A stretch of 64,000 nucleotides of DNA from Nostoc commune NIES-4072 (GTDB lineage Bacteria; Cyanobacteriota; Cyanobacteriia; Cyanobacteriales; Nostocaceae): assembly GCF_003113895.1 (NCBI RefSeq), contig NZ_BDUD01000001.1:3076756-3140755 (forward strand). The letters run 5' to 3'. The notes below the pieces were generated by a model. That model made no database searches, had not been told where the DNA came from, and was given only the letters and a program-made list of their open reading frames with translations. A program made the translations under genes and the position numbers. Positions 45,401-53,497 of the stretch are shown in pieces. Within the stretch, counting starts at the first letter, position 1. Every line of letters starts with the position of its first letter.

Positions 45401-46035
45401 AGTTCTGCTTCAAATGCTTTCAAGCTAGGGGGACGCAATACCTTAAGATTGACTCGCTGTCGTATCGGTTGCAACGCCGCCAGCAGTGGACGGGCAATGG
45501 TTTTAAACCCAACGTCTTGCTCATCGTAAGGACGGGCAATAACTAGTAAAATATTCAGTTGGTCATCGGGCATTGCTGGCAATGGTGCTTTTACGCCCTG
45601 ACTGCTAAGACTGCGATACATCCCCGCCAGTGAAGGTGCAAGAAATTGATAATCGGGGGAATATAGCAACTCCCAAGGCAAATTCAGCACTTCGGCGTTA
45701 TCGGAAATGATGCCCAGTTCACAGTTATCTAGCCCTTCCCGTGTCGCTTCCTGAAAAAACTCTCTTCCTTTCTCTGTACTGCGAAATACTAGCTCAAATA
45801 GCTGTTGTCCCCAATGCTGTAATTTTTGTTCAATTTTTACAGCGTTATCTGGAAAAATACCGTAAGGAAACTTCAGATAATCTTCTAAATACCAGCGCAA
45901 CTCAGCCGCGTTTTCTTTATCGAAGGGTTGCTGGAAGACGATTTCTGACGCAAAACGAGGACTTTCATATCCGCGTTGCCAAGAAAGTTGGATTTTGTCG
46001 TTTTGATGCGTAATCCGCAACCAATTCTGCGCCAT
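42481..46035 (-). CDS. CHAT protease / NB-ARC / TPR protein
   Basis: A ~1184-residue multidomain protein. After an N-terminal ~120-residue region comes a CHAT (caspase-HetF-associated) protease, about 140-370, with catalytic His in YHIVHFDGHGNF (near 226) and Cys in LNACKSG (near 271). Next is a STAND-type NTPase with Walker A GMGGVGKTELA (near 431), LLIWDNFEPV (Walker B), VLITSRRE and GGHPLSLRV. From about 900 to 1130 come at least six TPR units (YYNAAGVYYELGVAARVQ type). Such proteins are thought to sense a ligand with the repeats, oligomerise and activate the protease, in defence or programmed death. The start is ATG 46035; a GTG at 46050 is possible. Confidence 0.88.
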   Translation of the reverse strand: MAQNWLRITHQNDKIQLSWQRGYESPRFASEIVFQQPFDKENAAELRWYLEDYLKFPYGIFPDNAVKIEQKLQHWGQQLFELVFRSTEKGREFFQEATREGLDNCELGIISDNAEVLNLPWELLYSPDYQFLAPSLAGMYRSLSSQGVKAPLPAMPDDQLNILLVIARPYDEQDVGFKTIARPLLAALQPIRQRVNLKVLRPPSLKAFEAELQANKGFYHIVHFDGHGNFDSETQGVLVFENEQGNEQAVSAREIAQYLTDCRVPIFVLNACKSGQVGEEAFSSVAGQLVKLGAKGVVAMAYSVYAKGAEHFIGRLYGELVRGECIATAVASGRKSMSIDKMRPSPKGNLPLQDWLVPVLYQQEPYTPFVPKKTAPSFADLMAQTDNTPESSKAVGLPDESAYGFIGRDYEILRLERAFRQNHLVLVQGMGGVGKTELAAGFARWLDDTQGRTGGIFFTSFEQGAGLSQVINQIGRALGGEKFSQMMPEQQEAVVRQYLQTHPCLLIWDNFEPVNGFPTGNEPLLSGEERNKLKRFLKELRGGKSWVLITSRREEPWLDCGYSLINLRGLSEADAQELAAKILQTVGVERKNLPAEYLELLKLLGGHPLSLRVVLPHLKMQTPVQLIEALRRGLDTFRGQEEEGREKSLTVSLDYSFAKLSEQTRQHLPFLALFCERVNAECLPNFSSNNLKKSFGQAYQAVFGDNLQKADWLRIFKEAAEVGILEHFGETVYTIHPALPWYLRQCLSQFHTEVTISELEKKLLLFYALNALAFDPQTRQNDERSTIFLLIEEPNLLQNLRIAEHLQCWEEARVILRALGQVYDQLGRFAEFLALRQRAFSHIGMNLAQAKAKGQSALEYWIYLRGIDATEAVRLGNPKKSRIIHQEILDELTALNDPSKNEDIAIANYNLGLAAREDEDFYGAFHYYQNALKIFEDAGDFYNAAGVYYELGVAARVQCNIELASQYYQKAFHIYQDSQDLYRLAGIYQELGVIARYQRDYTQAILNYQKALHICEELGHDYFTAAILHELGEVAKLQLNLDFAKQLYYKALQIYEDQEDWYNASDEYQALGEVAKLKSNFDEAIAYFKKALDIRIELKISNKISATLIEYGKTLEHQNNYADALQFYIQVLGNDIKHRHNEEWIYEDIECLARMLHQLKESQFQDIWRKVTGEECSGEYRKAI

Positions 46036-46280
46036 AGCTACCGCCAACACTAGTTTAAATGCTACCTTATCTTAGTCATTCACGCGGAGGTTAGCTGATT
46101 ACGCAAATGAAATCAGTTAATTTGCGTCAAATCGTGGGGAATTGAGGGTTTAAATTTAAACGCAAAGGGGCGCAGAGGTAAGCGCAGAGGAACGCAGAGA
46201 ATTTAATGAAATTTTCTACTAGGCTTTTAATTCAGTACAGATACAGCGATAATTTACTCAAATCATCACCGAGTTGTTTC

Positions 46281-47411
46281 ATGCAGCCAGTTATTGAAAG
46301 CATTGTATTACGTCAAATGGCTTCGGGCGATCGCCTCTACTTACAACTATACAAATTCATCGGCGCTCAACCTGGTAAAAAGGTTTACATTCAATCTAAT
46401 CTGCATGGTGCAGAAATTGCTGGTAATGCTGTTATTCACCAGCTAATTGAGTTTTTATTAACAATAAATGATACAGATTTAACTGGAGAAATTTGGTTAG
46501 TTCCCGTTTGTAATCCAATGGGGACGAATGAACGCGCTCATCAATTTTCCCCTGGACGATATTGCCTTTACGAAGCCAAAGACTGGAATCGGATATTTTG
46601 GGACTACGAGAAAGAAGCTGATGATTTAGTAGCTTTTACTAAATCTCAACTTCATATTGATGATCCAAAGGTCATTCGACAAAATTATCTAACTATAATT
46701 AAGCAACAATTTGCGAAGGTTTTAGAAAAAATTAATTCTCCTGTTGGTGTTCCTTACACCGAGATTTTTGCCTACAAGCTACAAAATCTCAGTTTAGATG
46801 CAGATTACTTAATTGATTTACATAGTTCTACAAATCAAGCTTTAGACTACGTTTATTACTTCCGAAATCGAGAAGATAGTGCAAAATACTTCCTACTTGA
46901 TTTCGGAATATTGCTTGATAAATATGATGGTGATGCTTTTGATGAAGCTTTTATCAAACCTTGGTTAGCACTGGAAGCTTGTTTTAAAGAGTTGGGTAGA
47001 GAAATCAAGTTTGATGTGGAAGCTTGGACGTTAGAATTAGGCTCAGGAATGCAAATGAACCCTGATTCAGTCGCTAAAGGTGTACGGGGTGTAAAAAACT
47101 ATTTAGTACAAAAAGGTGTAGTGCAAATTACTGATTTATTAGATTACACGAAAACCTATGAGATGAGTTTTGCGTCCAGCAGCAATCGGAAAAAATATTA
47201 TGCGATCGCAGGTGGTATGATTCAATCCAGAATCCAATTAGGTAGCACAGTCAAAGCTGGAGACAAGCTGTATCAGATTCTCAGTTTTAATAAAGAAGGT
47301 CAACTACCTACTGTAATTGATGTCTGCGCTCAACATGATGGATTAGTTTATGATGTCGCAACCAATCAGGCTGTAAATGAAGGCGAGTTTGTATTGGGAA
47401 TTGTAAGTTAG
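46281..47411 (+). CDS. succinylglutamate desuccinylase / aspartoacylase family metalloenzyme
   Basis: A 376-residue protein from the preferred ATG at 46281 (a 46206 start would add 25 residues without family resemblance). Zinc ligands: His and Glu in IQSNLHGAEIAGN (HxxE) and the later His in DYLIDLHSSTN. The catalytic Glu may be in AWTLELGSG. The fold is carboxypeptidase-like (M14/AstE-AspA), hydrolysing N-acyl groups of amino acids or similar amides. The insert rich in aromatic and acidic residues (RYCLYEAKDWNRIFWDYEKE) is typical of a cyanobacterial subgroup. It is divergent from the CHAT gene. Confidence 0.85.
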   Translation: MQPVIESIVLRQMASGDRLYLQLYKFIGAQPGKKVYIQSNLHGAEIAGNAVIHQLIEFLLTINDTDLTGEIWLVPVCNPMGTNERAHQFSPGRYCLYEAKDWNRIFWDYEKEADDLVAFTKSQLHIDDPKVIRQNYLTIIKQQFAKVLEKINSPVGVPYTEIFAYKLQNLSLDADYLIDLHSSTNQALDYVYYFRNREDSAKYFLLDFGILLDKYDGDAFDEAFIKPWLALEACFKELGREIKFDVEAWTLELGSGMQMNPDSVAKGVRGVKNYLVQKGVVQITDLLDYTKTYEMSFASSSNRKKYYAIAGGMIQSRIQLGSTVKAGDKLYQILSFNKEGQLPTVIDVCAQHDGLVYDVATNQAVNEGEFVLGIVS

Positions 47412-47473
47412 CGATTAAAAGGTTATTGTAGGCGCTAAGATTAAGTTGTATCGCTACATAAGAGAGAATAATT

Positions 47474-47689
47474 ATGTTAAATGCGGTAGAGTTTCAAGCA
47501 AAAATCCAAAATGGTTTAATTCAGATCCCTGACGAATACAAACAAGAACTCAGTGAAGGAGATGATATTAAAGTAATTGTTTTATTAAAGAAAAAATCAT
47601 CTTTAAAAAAAGACATAATTGATGAATTGACTGAGAATCCTGTTCAAGTGAATGGTGTACTCAATCGTGAAGAAATTTACAGTCGCTAG
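47474..47689 (+). CDS. antitoxin-like protein of a PIN toxin pair
   Basis: A 71-residue protein: VEFQAKIQNGLIQIPDEYKQ with DDIKVIVLLKK is a small beta-structured N-terminal domain; DIIDELTENPVQVNGVLNRE and EIYSR form the toxin-contacting tail. It stops two bases before the toxin ATG. The pair is the usual VapBC layout. Confidence 0.75.
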   Translation: MLNAVEFQAKIQNGLIQIPDEYKQELSEGDDIKVIVLLKKKSSLKKDIIDELTENPVQVNGVLNREEIYSR

Positions 47690-47691
47690 TT

Positions 47692-48123
47692 ATGATAAAT
47701 GGTGCATCTTTTATTGATACGAATGTTTGGCTATATCGTTTATTTGACGATAACAAAATAGAAGTCGCAGAAAGAGAAAGAAAGCGGAATATTGCTATTT
47801 CAATTACGTCAAATCAAGGAATAATTATCAGTACGCAGGTTGTAAACGAGGTTTCTGCTAATTTACTAAAAAAAGCAACCTTTAACGAAGAACAAATCAA
47901 AGCTGTGATTCAGTCACTTTATCGTCGCTGCATTGTGGTAGAATTCAACCTGAATATTTTTGAATCTGCATCTGATATCCGCAGTCGATATAATTTTTCT
48001 TTTTGGGATAGCTTAATTGTTGCTTGTGCGCTGTCTGTAGAAGCAACAATTCTCTATTCTGAAGATATGCAGGATGGGTTTGTATTAGCTGGTCAATTAG
48101 AGATTGTGAATCCGTTTAAATAA
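47692..48123 (+). CDS. PIN-domain (VapC-like) toxin
   Basis: A 143-residue protein with FIDTNVWLYRLFDD (first Asp), VVNEVSANLLKKATF (Glu), YNFSFWDSLIVACALS (Asp in WDSLI) and ILYSEDMQDG (EDM), the four acidic positions of the metal site. Expected to cleave RNA, often tRNA, when free of its antitoxin. It is followed by a spacer with a GTAGAG palindrome. Confidence 0.88.
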   Translation: MINGASFIDTNVWLYRLFDDNKIEVAERERKRNIAISITSNQGIIISTQVVNEVSANLLKKATFNEEQIKAVIQSLYRRCIVVEFNLNIFESASDIRSRYNFSFWDSLIVACALSVEATILYSEDMQDGFVLAGQLEIVNPFK

Positions 48124-48210
48124 AAGTAGGTAATTAGATTTACAGTTTTATATTTTGCTTATTAAACATAAATTATAGCAGATTCTGATTTGCGTAAAAT
48201 ACAGGCGATA

Positions 48211-48239
48211 GTAGAGGCACAGCAATGCTGTGTCCCTAC
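48211..48239. repeat. GTAGAG-family palindrome between convergent genes
   Basis: GTAGAGGCACAGCA and TGCTGTGTCCCTAC form a 29-bp palindrome between the toxin gene and pfkA, which converge. The inner arms differ from the other copies but remain complementary. It may serve as a transcription stop in both directions. Confidence 0.7.
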
Positions 48240-48249
48240 TTTGTATTGT

Positions 48250-49347
48250 TTAGTCTCCCAAATAAATACCCATACCACGAGCGGTTTTAACCAAAGTACC
48301 ATTGGGATCGACAGCGCTATATTGAGCGATCGCTTCTGTAATTGGTACACTTAATACTTGGCGATTTTGCCAAGTCACCATGCGATCGTATTTATCCTCT
48401 GCAATTAGATTAACGGCTGCAACACCAAAAGCAGTTGCAACTAATCTATCTAGTGGTGAAGCAGTTCCACCCCGTTGAATGTGTCCTAAAACAGTGACTC
48501 GCGTTTCTACACCAATGTGTTCAATAATTTTATCTGCTAAATATTCGCCAATTCCACCGTATCGAGATTGACCTAAGCGATTTGTAATCGTCACATTTTC
48601 CCCATCGTGGGTACGAACCGCTTCAGAAACAATTATCAAACAATAGTTTTTGCCTTTCTCTTGGCGTTCTTTAATTTTGTGGCAAATATGCTCAACTGTG
48701 TAAGGAATTTCGGGAATTAAAATTACATTCGCTCCCCCCGCAATTCCCGCAGCTATAGCTATGTGTCCAGCATCACGCCCCATAACTTCTAAAATCATGA
48801 CTCGGCTATGACTTGCAGCAGTAAAATGCAACCTATCTAGTGCTTCTGTGGCAATATTGACTGCTGTATCAAAACCAATAGCATGTTCAGTAACGCCAAT
48901 ATCATTATCAATGGTTTTGGGAATACCTACTAGATTAATGCCTCCTTGTTGGGCGAGGCGGCGGAGAATTGCCAAACTACCATCGCCGCCAATACCAATC
49001 AAAGCATCTAAACCTAGCTCATGATAACCTGCAATGATTTCTTCAGAGCGATCGCATAAACTTCCATCCGCCATTGGAAAAGCAAAAGGGTCGCCTTTAT
49101 TGGTTGTCCCCAACATTGTCCCACCCGCAGTTAACAGCGAGTCAACTTGATCAACTTCCAATTTTGTAAATTGTGGGGGACGCGCCATTAATCCTAGAGT
49201 CGCTTGACGAATTCCTAAAACTTCCCAGCCGTAAGTATCCACAGCACAATTTACTACAGCCCTAATCACAGCATTTAAGCCAGAACAATCACCTCCACTA
49301 GTAAGAATTCCAATGCGTTTGCGTTCTCCCATATTTTTTATTGACAT
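48250..49347 (-). CDS. pfkA: ATP-dependent 6-phosphofructokinase
   Basis: Phosphorylates fructose 6-phosphate in glycolysis. The protein has 365 residues. Features: GILTSGGDCSGLNAVIRAVV (ATP loop), IGIGGDGSLAILRRL, where GGDGS is the ATP-type residue pattern rather than the PPi-type GGDD, GIPKTIDNDIGVTEHAIGFD (substrate/catalytic Asp), EVMGRDAGHIA and LGHIQRGGTASPLDR. An alternative start is the ATG at 49332 (MGERKR), five codons further in. It is slightly longer than the E. coli-type enzyme. Confidence 0.95.
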   Translation of the reverse strand: MSIKNMGERKRIGILTSGGDCSGLNAVIRAVVNCAVDTYGWEVLGIRQATLGLMARPPQFTKLEVDQVDSLLTAGGTMLGTTNKGDPFAFPMADGSLCDRSEEIIAGYHELGLDALIGIGGDGSLAILRRLAQQGGINLVGIPKTIDNDIGVTEHAIGFDTAVNIATEALDRLHFTAASHSRVMILEVMGRDAGHIAIAAGIAGGANVILIPEIPYTVEHICHKIKERQEKGKNYCLIIVSEAVRTHDGENVTITNRLGQSRYGGIGEYLADKIIEHIGVETRVTVLGHIQRGGTASPLDRLVATAFGVAAVNLIAEDKYDRMVTWQNRQVLSVPITEAIAQYSAVDPNGTLVKTARGMGIYLGD

Positions 49348-49390
49348 TTTGATCCAAATATATTGAGTAGTCGATGAAACTTAAAACATT

Positions 49391-49626
49391 AGCAGCAGAT
49401 TAAACCTAAGCAAATGCGCCTCTAGTAAATGCCAAAGTAATTTTATGTTTGTTTTGTATCTAAAAACAAAACAAAGTTATCTTAGCTGTAAAATATAGGT
49501 GTAGAGCCAGTAGTAGATTAAACCTCGGCAAAAGCAATCCCTAAAAATGCCAGGGGAATTTTATGCTTGTTTTGTGTCTAAGAAAAAACCAAGTTATCCC
49601 AGCTGTAAAATATGAGGGTGGAGCCA
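49391..49626. repeat. ~118-bp tandem duplication upstream of era
   Basis: Two imperfect copies (49391-49508 and 49509-49626) share AGATTAAACCT, AATTTTATG.TTGTTTTGT, AAGTTAT and AGCTGTAAAATAT. The second copy ends over the first codons of era. The region carries the era promoter and leader, so it may exist in two versions. Confidence 0.75.
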
Positions 49627-50586
49627 AAGGTGACTAGTATTGATAATTACAACTTCTCATTTCCAGGAGAAGTAACAATCCCACAGGCTCCTCCTGAATT
49701 CAAATCAGGTTTTATCGGCATTGTTGGTCGTCCTAATGTCGGTAAATCTACTTTAATGAATCAATTAGTAGGACAAAAAATTGCCATAACTTCCCCTGTA
49801 GCGCAAACAACACGTAACCGTTTGCGCGGCATTTTAACTACACCAGAAGCACAATTAATTTTTGTAGATACGCCAGGAATTCATAAGCCCCATCATCAAT
49901 TGGGGGAAGTATTGGTGCAAAATGCCAAAATTGCCATTGAATCGGTAGATGTAGTGCTATTTGTAGTAGATGGAGGGGTAGCTTGTGGATCAGGCGATCG
50001 CTATATTGCCGAATTGCTGTGTCGCAGCAAAACACCAGTGATTTTGGGTGTTAACAAAATCGACCAACAACCGTCTGATTCTCAGTTTTTAGATGATAGT
50101 TACGCTCAGATGGCCCAGTCCCATGAATGGGAAATCGTAAAATTTTCTGCCAAGACAAGTGCAGGATTACCGCAACTTCAAGAATTATTAATTGAACATT
50201 TAGAAATTGGGCCATTATACTACCCGCCAGATTTGGTAACTGACCAACCAGAACGCTTTATCATGGGTGAATTAATCCGAGAACAAATTTTATTATTGAC
50301 TCGTGAAGAAGTACCCCATTCAGTAGCGATCGCTATTGACCTAGTAGAAGAAACTCCTAGCATTACCCGGATACTTGCTACCATTAACGTCGAGCGCGAT
50401 TCTCAAAAAGGCATACTCATTGGCAAAAGTGGAGCAATGCTCAAAGCAATTGGTAGCGAAGCCCGCGAACAAATCCAAAAGTTAATCTCTGGTAAAGTTT
50501 ACCTAGAATTGTTTGTGAAAGTTCAGCCAAAATGGCGACAGTCGCGGATCAGTTTAGCAGAGTTAGGTTATCGCGTGGAAGAATAA
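49612..50586 (+). CDS. era: GTPase Era
   Basis: Ribosome-assembly GTPase that binds the 3' end of 16S rRNA. The protein has 324 residues. The G domain has GRPNVGKS (G1, near 37-44), SPVAQTTRNR (G2), DTPG (G3) and NKID (G4). The C-terminal KH domain includes GILIGKSGAMLKAIGSEARE. The first ~30 residues are not conserved. A GTG at 49630, preceded by GGAG at a good distance, is a strong alternative start, six codons further in. Confidence 0.93.
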   Translation: MRVEPKVTSIDNYNFSFPGEVTIPQAPPEFKSGFIGIVGRPNVGKSTLMNQLVGQKIAITSPVAQTTRNRLRGILTTPEAQLIFVDTPGIHKPHHQLGEVLVQNAKIAIESVDVVLFVVDGGVACGSGDRYIAELLCRSKTPVILGVNKIDQQPSDSQFLDDSYAQMAQSHEWEIVKFSAKTSAGLPQLQELLIEHLEIGPLYYPPDLVTDQPERFIMGELIREQILLLTREEVPHSVAIAIDLVEETPSITRILATINVERDSQKGILIGKSGAMLKAIGSEAREQIQKLISGKVYLELFVKVQPKWRQSRISLAELGYRVEE

Positions 50587-50646
50587 TAATTGGGCATGGG
50601 GCATTGGTCAAAAAGGTAAATGACAAATGACAAATAATTAATAAAA

Positions 50647-51324
50647 ATGTCTTTAGATACTCGCTATCCCTTAAATTTACCCGCCAATGCTCCGCCATTG
50701 CGTGTGTTAATTGTCGAAGATGATCCGATGATGCAACTGGGATTAGAGCAATCGTTAATGGCTCATCCTCAGTTAGAGATTGTTGGACAAGCAGAAGATG
50801 GTTATTTAGGAGTTCAAGCAGCACTGCAACTGAAACCTGATTTGGTGGTTATGGATATTGGCTTGCCGCGATTGGATGGCATTGCAGCGACACAGCAAAT
50901 TAAGGCGGCGCTGCCAGCAACTCATGTAGTAATGCTGACATCTCATCAAACGGAGACAGAAATTATTGCGGCACTCTCTAGCGGTGCAGATGCATATTGC
51001 ATCAAAGGTGCAAGTGTGGAACGATTGTTAAGTGCGATCGCAGCCGCAGTTGATGGTGCAGCCTATCTTGATCCCCAAATTGCCCGGCGAGTAATTGATA
51101 ATCTCAAACCACCTTCACCCACCACCAACACCGCCAACTTATCTGGGCGCGAGTTAGAAGTGTTGAAACTGATGGTAGACGGCTTGAGTAACCCAGAAAT
51201 TGCCGAAAAACTCTATCTCAGCCCCAACACCATCAAAACTCACGTCCGAGGGATTATGAATAAATTAGCAGTAGATGATCGCGTGCAAGCAGCAGTTGTG
51301 GCACTACGTTCTGGGTTGGTTTGA
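50647..51324 (+). CDS. NarL/FixJ-family response regulator
   Basis: A 225-residue two-component regulator. The receiver domain (about 18-135) has the acidic pocket EDD in VLIVEDDPMM, the phospho-acceptor Asp in LVVMDIGLPR, the conserved Thr/Ser in VVMLTSHQTE, and Lys in YCIKGAS. A LuxR-type helix-turn-helix (about 160-225) reads LSGRELEVLKLMVDGLSNPE then SPNTIKTHVRGIMNKLAV. No histidine kinase is adjacent, so the partner is unknown. It lies 60 bp after era on the same strand. Confidence 0.93.
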   Translation: MSLDTRYPLNLPANAPPLRVLIVEDDPMMQLGLEQSLMAHPQLEIVGQAEDGYLGVQAALQLKPDLVVMDIGLPRLDGIAATQQIKAALPATHVVMLTSHQTETEIIAALSSGADAYCIKGASVERLLSAIAAAVDGAAYLDPQIARRVIDNLKPPSPTTNTANLSGRELEVLKLMVDGLSNPEIAEKLYLSPNTIKTHVRGIMNKLAVDDRVQAAVVALRSGLV

Positions 51325-51426
51325 TTGCTACAATCTGTGAGTGCTGTAGATAAATATCTGATCTGGTAATCTTTATCTGTGATGCTGGTACTTTAATTTC
51401 ATAATTAACTAAACTCTAGTTTTTTG

Positions 51427-51867
51427 ATGTCAGAAGAAATTCAAACCTTTACTACTGAATATCTTGATCAGTGCGCTCATTTATATATTGAAGTTTTCAA
51501 TGGTGAACCTTGGAGCGAGGAATGGACTTTCGAGACTGCAAAAGCAAGGTTGTTTGAAATTCTGAATACACCAGGTTTTGTTGGATTTGTATTCAAACAC
51601 GATGAACTTTTAGGATTCGTGGCAGGTTATTGTAAGCAAGGGCAAAAAAGTAAAAGCTTTTATCTAGAAGAAATCTGTGTCCGGTCTCATAAGCAAAGTC
51701 AAGGAATTGGGACAAAGCTACTTAACCAGCTAATGGATACTCTAACCGCGATGAAAGTTACCTCTGTTTATCTTTTGACTAAAAAGGATGGACAAGCAGA
51801 GGCTTTTTACACCAAGCATGGCTATCAAAGAAGCCAGCATCTGATTTTGATGGCAAAACGATTTTAG
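51427..51867 (+). CDS. GNAT-family N-acetyltransferase
   Basis: A 146-residue protein from the ATG at 51427 (a TTG directly before it is less likely). The GNAT core: FVGFVFKHDELLGFVAGYCK, SFYLEEICVRSHKQSQGIGT (motif A, Q/RxxGxGxxL), LLNQLMDTLTAMKVTSVYLL, and AEAFYTKHGYQRS with the conserved aromatic region. It may acetylate an aminoglycoside-like or protein amine; no closer call is possible. Confidence 0.85.
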   Translation: MSEEIQTFTTEYLDQCAHLYIEVFNGEPWSEEWTFETAKARLFEILNTPGFVGFVFKHDELLGFVAGYCKQGQKSKSFYLEEICVRSHKQSQGIGTKLLNQLMDTLTAMKVTSVYLLTKKDGQAEAFYTKHGYQRSQHLILMAKRF

Positions 51868-52023
51868 AGGAGATGAAAGCTTTGTACTAATTACGTATTG
51901 AACATAAAACAAATGCAGCGAAATACATACAGAAACAAACCTCAGCAAGAATAGGAGTACTGGTGTATCCAAACCTAATAATGAATTCCCCACTTTCTGC
52001 CCCCTGCCCCCTGCCCTATTACA
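51868..52023. other. intergenic, pyrimidine-rich
   Basis: Contains a run of CCCCCTGCC-type repeats near 51998-52015, a low-complexity motif common in this genome. No gene. Confidence 0.4.
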
Positions 52024-52221
52024 ACAATAATTATTTACGCCGACCTACTTACACCTAGAAAAGCGAAAAGCGGGTGGTCAAAATTAAATAAACAATATAT
52101 TGAAGAACTTATAGAACAAGGTTTGATGACTACAGGTGGTCTAGAAAAAATTGAAGCTGCAAAACAAGATGGCTCATGGAGGAAGTTAGATGCGATCAAA
52201 AAATAGTGCCAAAGAAGCTTA
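52024..52221 (+). pseudogene. fragment of a YdeI/OmpD-associated-type protein
   Basis: An open stretch without a start reads TIIYADLLTPRKAKSGWSKL, then NKQYIEELIEQGLMTTGGLE and KIEAAKQDGSWRKLDAIK, which matches the central part of YdeI-family proteins (TPRK..S.WSKLNK.YIE.LI..G.M...G...I..AK.DGSW..LD). The N-terminal third is missing, and the C-terminus after LDAIK is replaced by an unrelated NSAKEA-stop. Not functional. Confidence 0.65.
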
Positions 52222-52240
52222 ACTCCTTTGGCACGCTTTC
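52205..52240. terminator. bidirectional hairpin terminator
   Basis: GTGCCAAAG and CTTTGGCAC (52205-52213, 52225-52233) form a stem. A T-rich tract follows on both strands (GCTTTCTTT on the plus, TATTTTT on the minus), so it can end both the YdeI remnant and the TerB-like gene. Confidence 0.75.
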
Positions 52241-52264
52241 TTTATAACCATATATTTTATCGCC

Positions 52265-52711
52265 TCATGCACGGTTTTTAATTAAGATTACTTGGATAAT
52301 TTGTATTGCTATCTCGCTAGAAACACCTAAAGCTTGATATAAATCATTTAAGAAGTTTTTTTCTTCTTCAGCTACAATACCTTCAGCTAAAACTAGATCG
52401 GTGGCTACTGCAAATGCTGCTTCCCGCAAGTCTTGAGATAGAGAATCTTTGGCTGCATTAAATAAACTATTAAAGCCATCCCCTTCGAGAATGCCCAAGA
52501 TTTTTTCAAACAACTTGTTCATCATCTCATGGGGATAACTTTTAAAAAGTTTCATCCGAGACAGCACAAAAGTGATAGAATTTGCTTGCTCAAAAGAAAG
52601 ATAACCGTCTGACGCTGTTGCTGCCAAAACAATGACAGCAAAAGCCTCCTCTGGATTCAGTGCTGTTTGAGTTTGGCTTTCTGTGCCCAACACAGCGTCA
52701 AATAGACCCAT
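52265..52711 (-). CDS. TerB-like protein
   Basis: A 148-residue helical protein resembling the TerB (tellurite-resistance B) fold: EAFAVIVLAATASDGYLSFE (the DG metal/acidic site), FAVATDLVLAEGIVAEEEKN, FLNDLYQALGVSSE. In TerB-like proteins two such acidic sites bind metal ions. There is no ter operon around it. A strong AAGGAG ribosome site lies 8 bases before the ATG. Role in this organism unknown. Confidence 0.8.
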   Translation of the reverse strand: MGLFDAVLGTESQTQTALNPEEAFAVIVLAATASDGYLSFEQANSITFVLSRMKLFKSYPHEMMNKLFEKILGILEGDGFNSLFNAAKDSLSQDLREAAFAVATDLVLAEGIVAEEEKNFLNDLYQALGVSSEIAIQIIQVILIKNRA

Positions 52712-52891
52712 TGTAGTAACTCCTTGGTTAGAGCCTCAATAGCGCTACAGTTACCTGTATGTTTGGTAGATTTACAGGCAAAACTGCAACGCTATGAGAC
52801 TTTCATGCTTTAGTATTCCCAAGATTTGTTCATGGCGAACACTTGCACGCAATGGTTTTTGGCAATAACTACACTGCCATTTATAAACTAC

Positions 52892-53029
52892 TTAGCGTTC
52901 TCCTGCCTTTTCTATTGTTTCAATTACCGCCAAACCTATACCAGAAGCTGCTAGTAACAGTACTACTGATATTAAATAGGCGTTTGTGAGCATCCGTAGG
53001 GCTTCATCAAAGAAAATATAGGTGGTCAT
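52892..53029 (-). CDS. 45-residue single-helix membrane protein
   Basis: A small protein not easily seen in ORF surveys: MTTYIFFDEALRMLTNAYLI, then SVVLLLAASGIGLAVIETIE, KAGER. One clear membrane helix is framed by a short polar start and a charged tail. AAGGTG lies at a proper distance before the ATG. The size and form recall small subunits of photosynthetic or NDH complexes, but I cannot match it to a known one. It is 180 bp upstream of the TerB-like gene on the same strand. Confidence 0.6.
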   Translation of the reverse strand: MTTYIFFDEALRMLTNAYLISVVLLLAASGIGLAVIETIEKAGER

Positions 53030-53497
53030 TGCTTCACCTTTTGAAATTTGTGCTGCTAGTACTTTTTATTTCTCCACACACCGATGGGTGAATTTCGCCG
53101 AGAAACTGCTAGCAATTGCATCTTAACAAAACTTTAGCTGTTTCAGAACAACATTCAAACTTTTTATTTCTGAAGATTTGATGAATTTTAGAAAGCCTTG
53201 GTAAAAGAAATTACTTAGGTTGAGTTTAGAGCAAAAGTTGTTTCACCCTACTTTTACGTAAAATAGCTGTTAAATTAGTCAACTAACTCACAAATAATCA
53301 TGACAAGAAGTATGCACAAATTGCCTATTTTTGCAGACTATGTTGTGAAATCCAAAGGATACACACAAAAAGATTCCCAGTTCATAAGAGAAATCGGGAA
53401 TCTGAGCCACGAATTAATAGGATTATTATGATCTCAGTGCATATACTAAAGTCACTCAATTACAAATTCCGAGGTTTTACTTAAAAAAAGAAAGTCT
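53030..53497. other. intergenic region
   Basis: 468 bp with the possible promoter of the 45-residue gene at the left. Apart from the weak small ORF at 53300-53431, nothing is recognised. An inverted repeat GATTCCC...GGGAATC (53375-53402) lies inside that ORF. Confidence 0.4.
53300..53431 (+). CDS. possible 43-residue small ORF
   Basis: Open frame MTRSMHKLPIFADYVVKSKG, then YTQKDSQFIREIGNLSHELI, GLL. The composition is protein-like. It lacks a clear ribosome site (only weak AACTAACTCA upstream), and a hairpin overlaps it. The evidence is weak, and it could be chance. Confidence 0.25.
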   Translation: MTRSMHKLPIFADYVVKSKGYTQKDSQFIREIGNLSHELIGLL

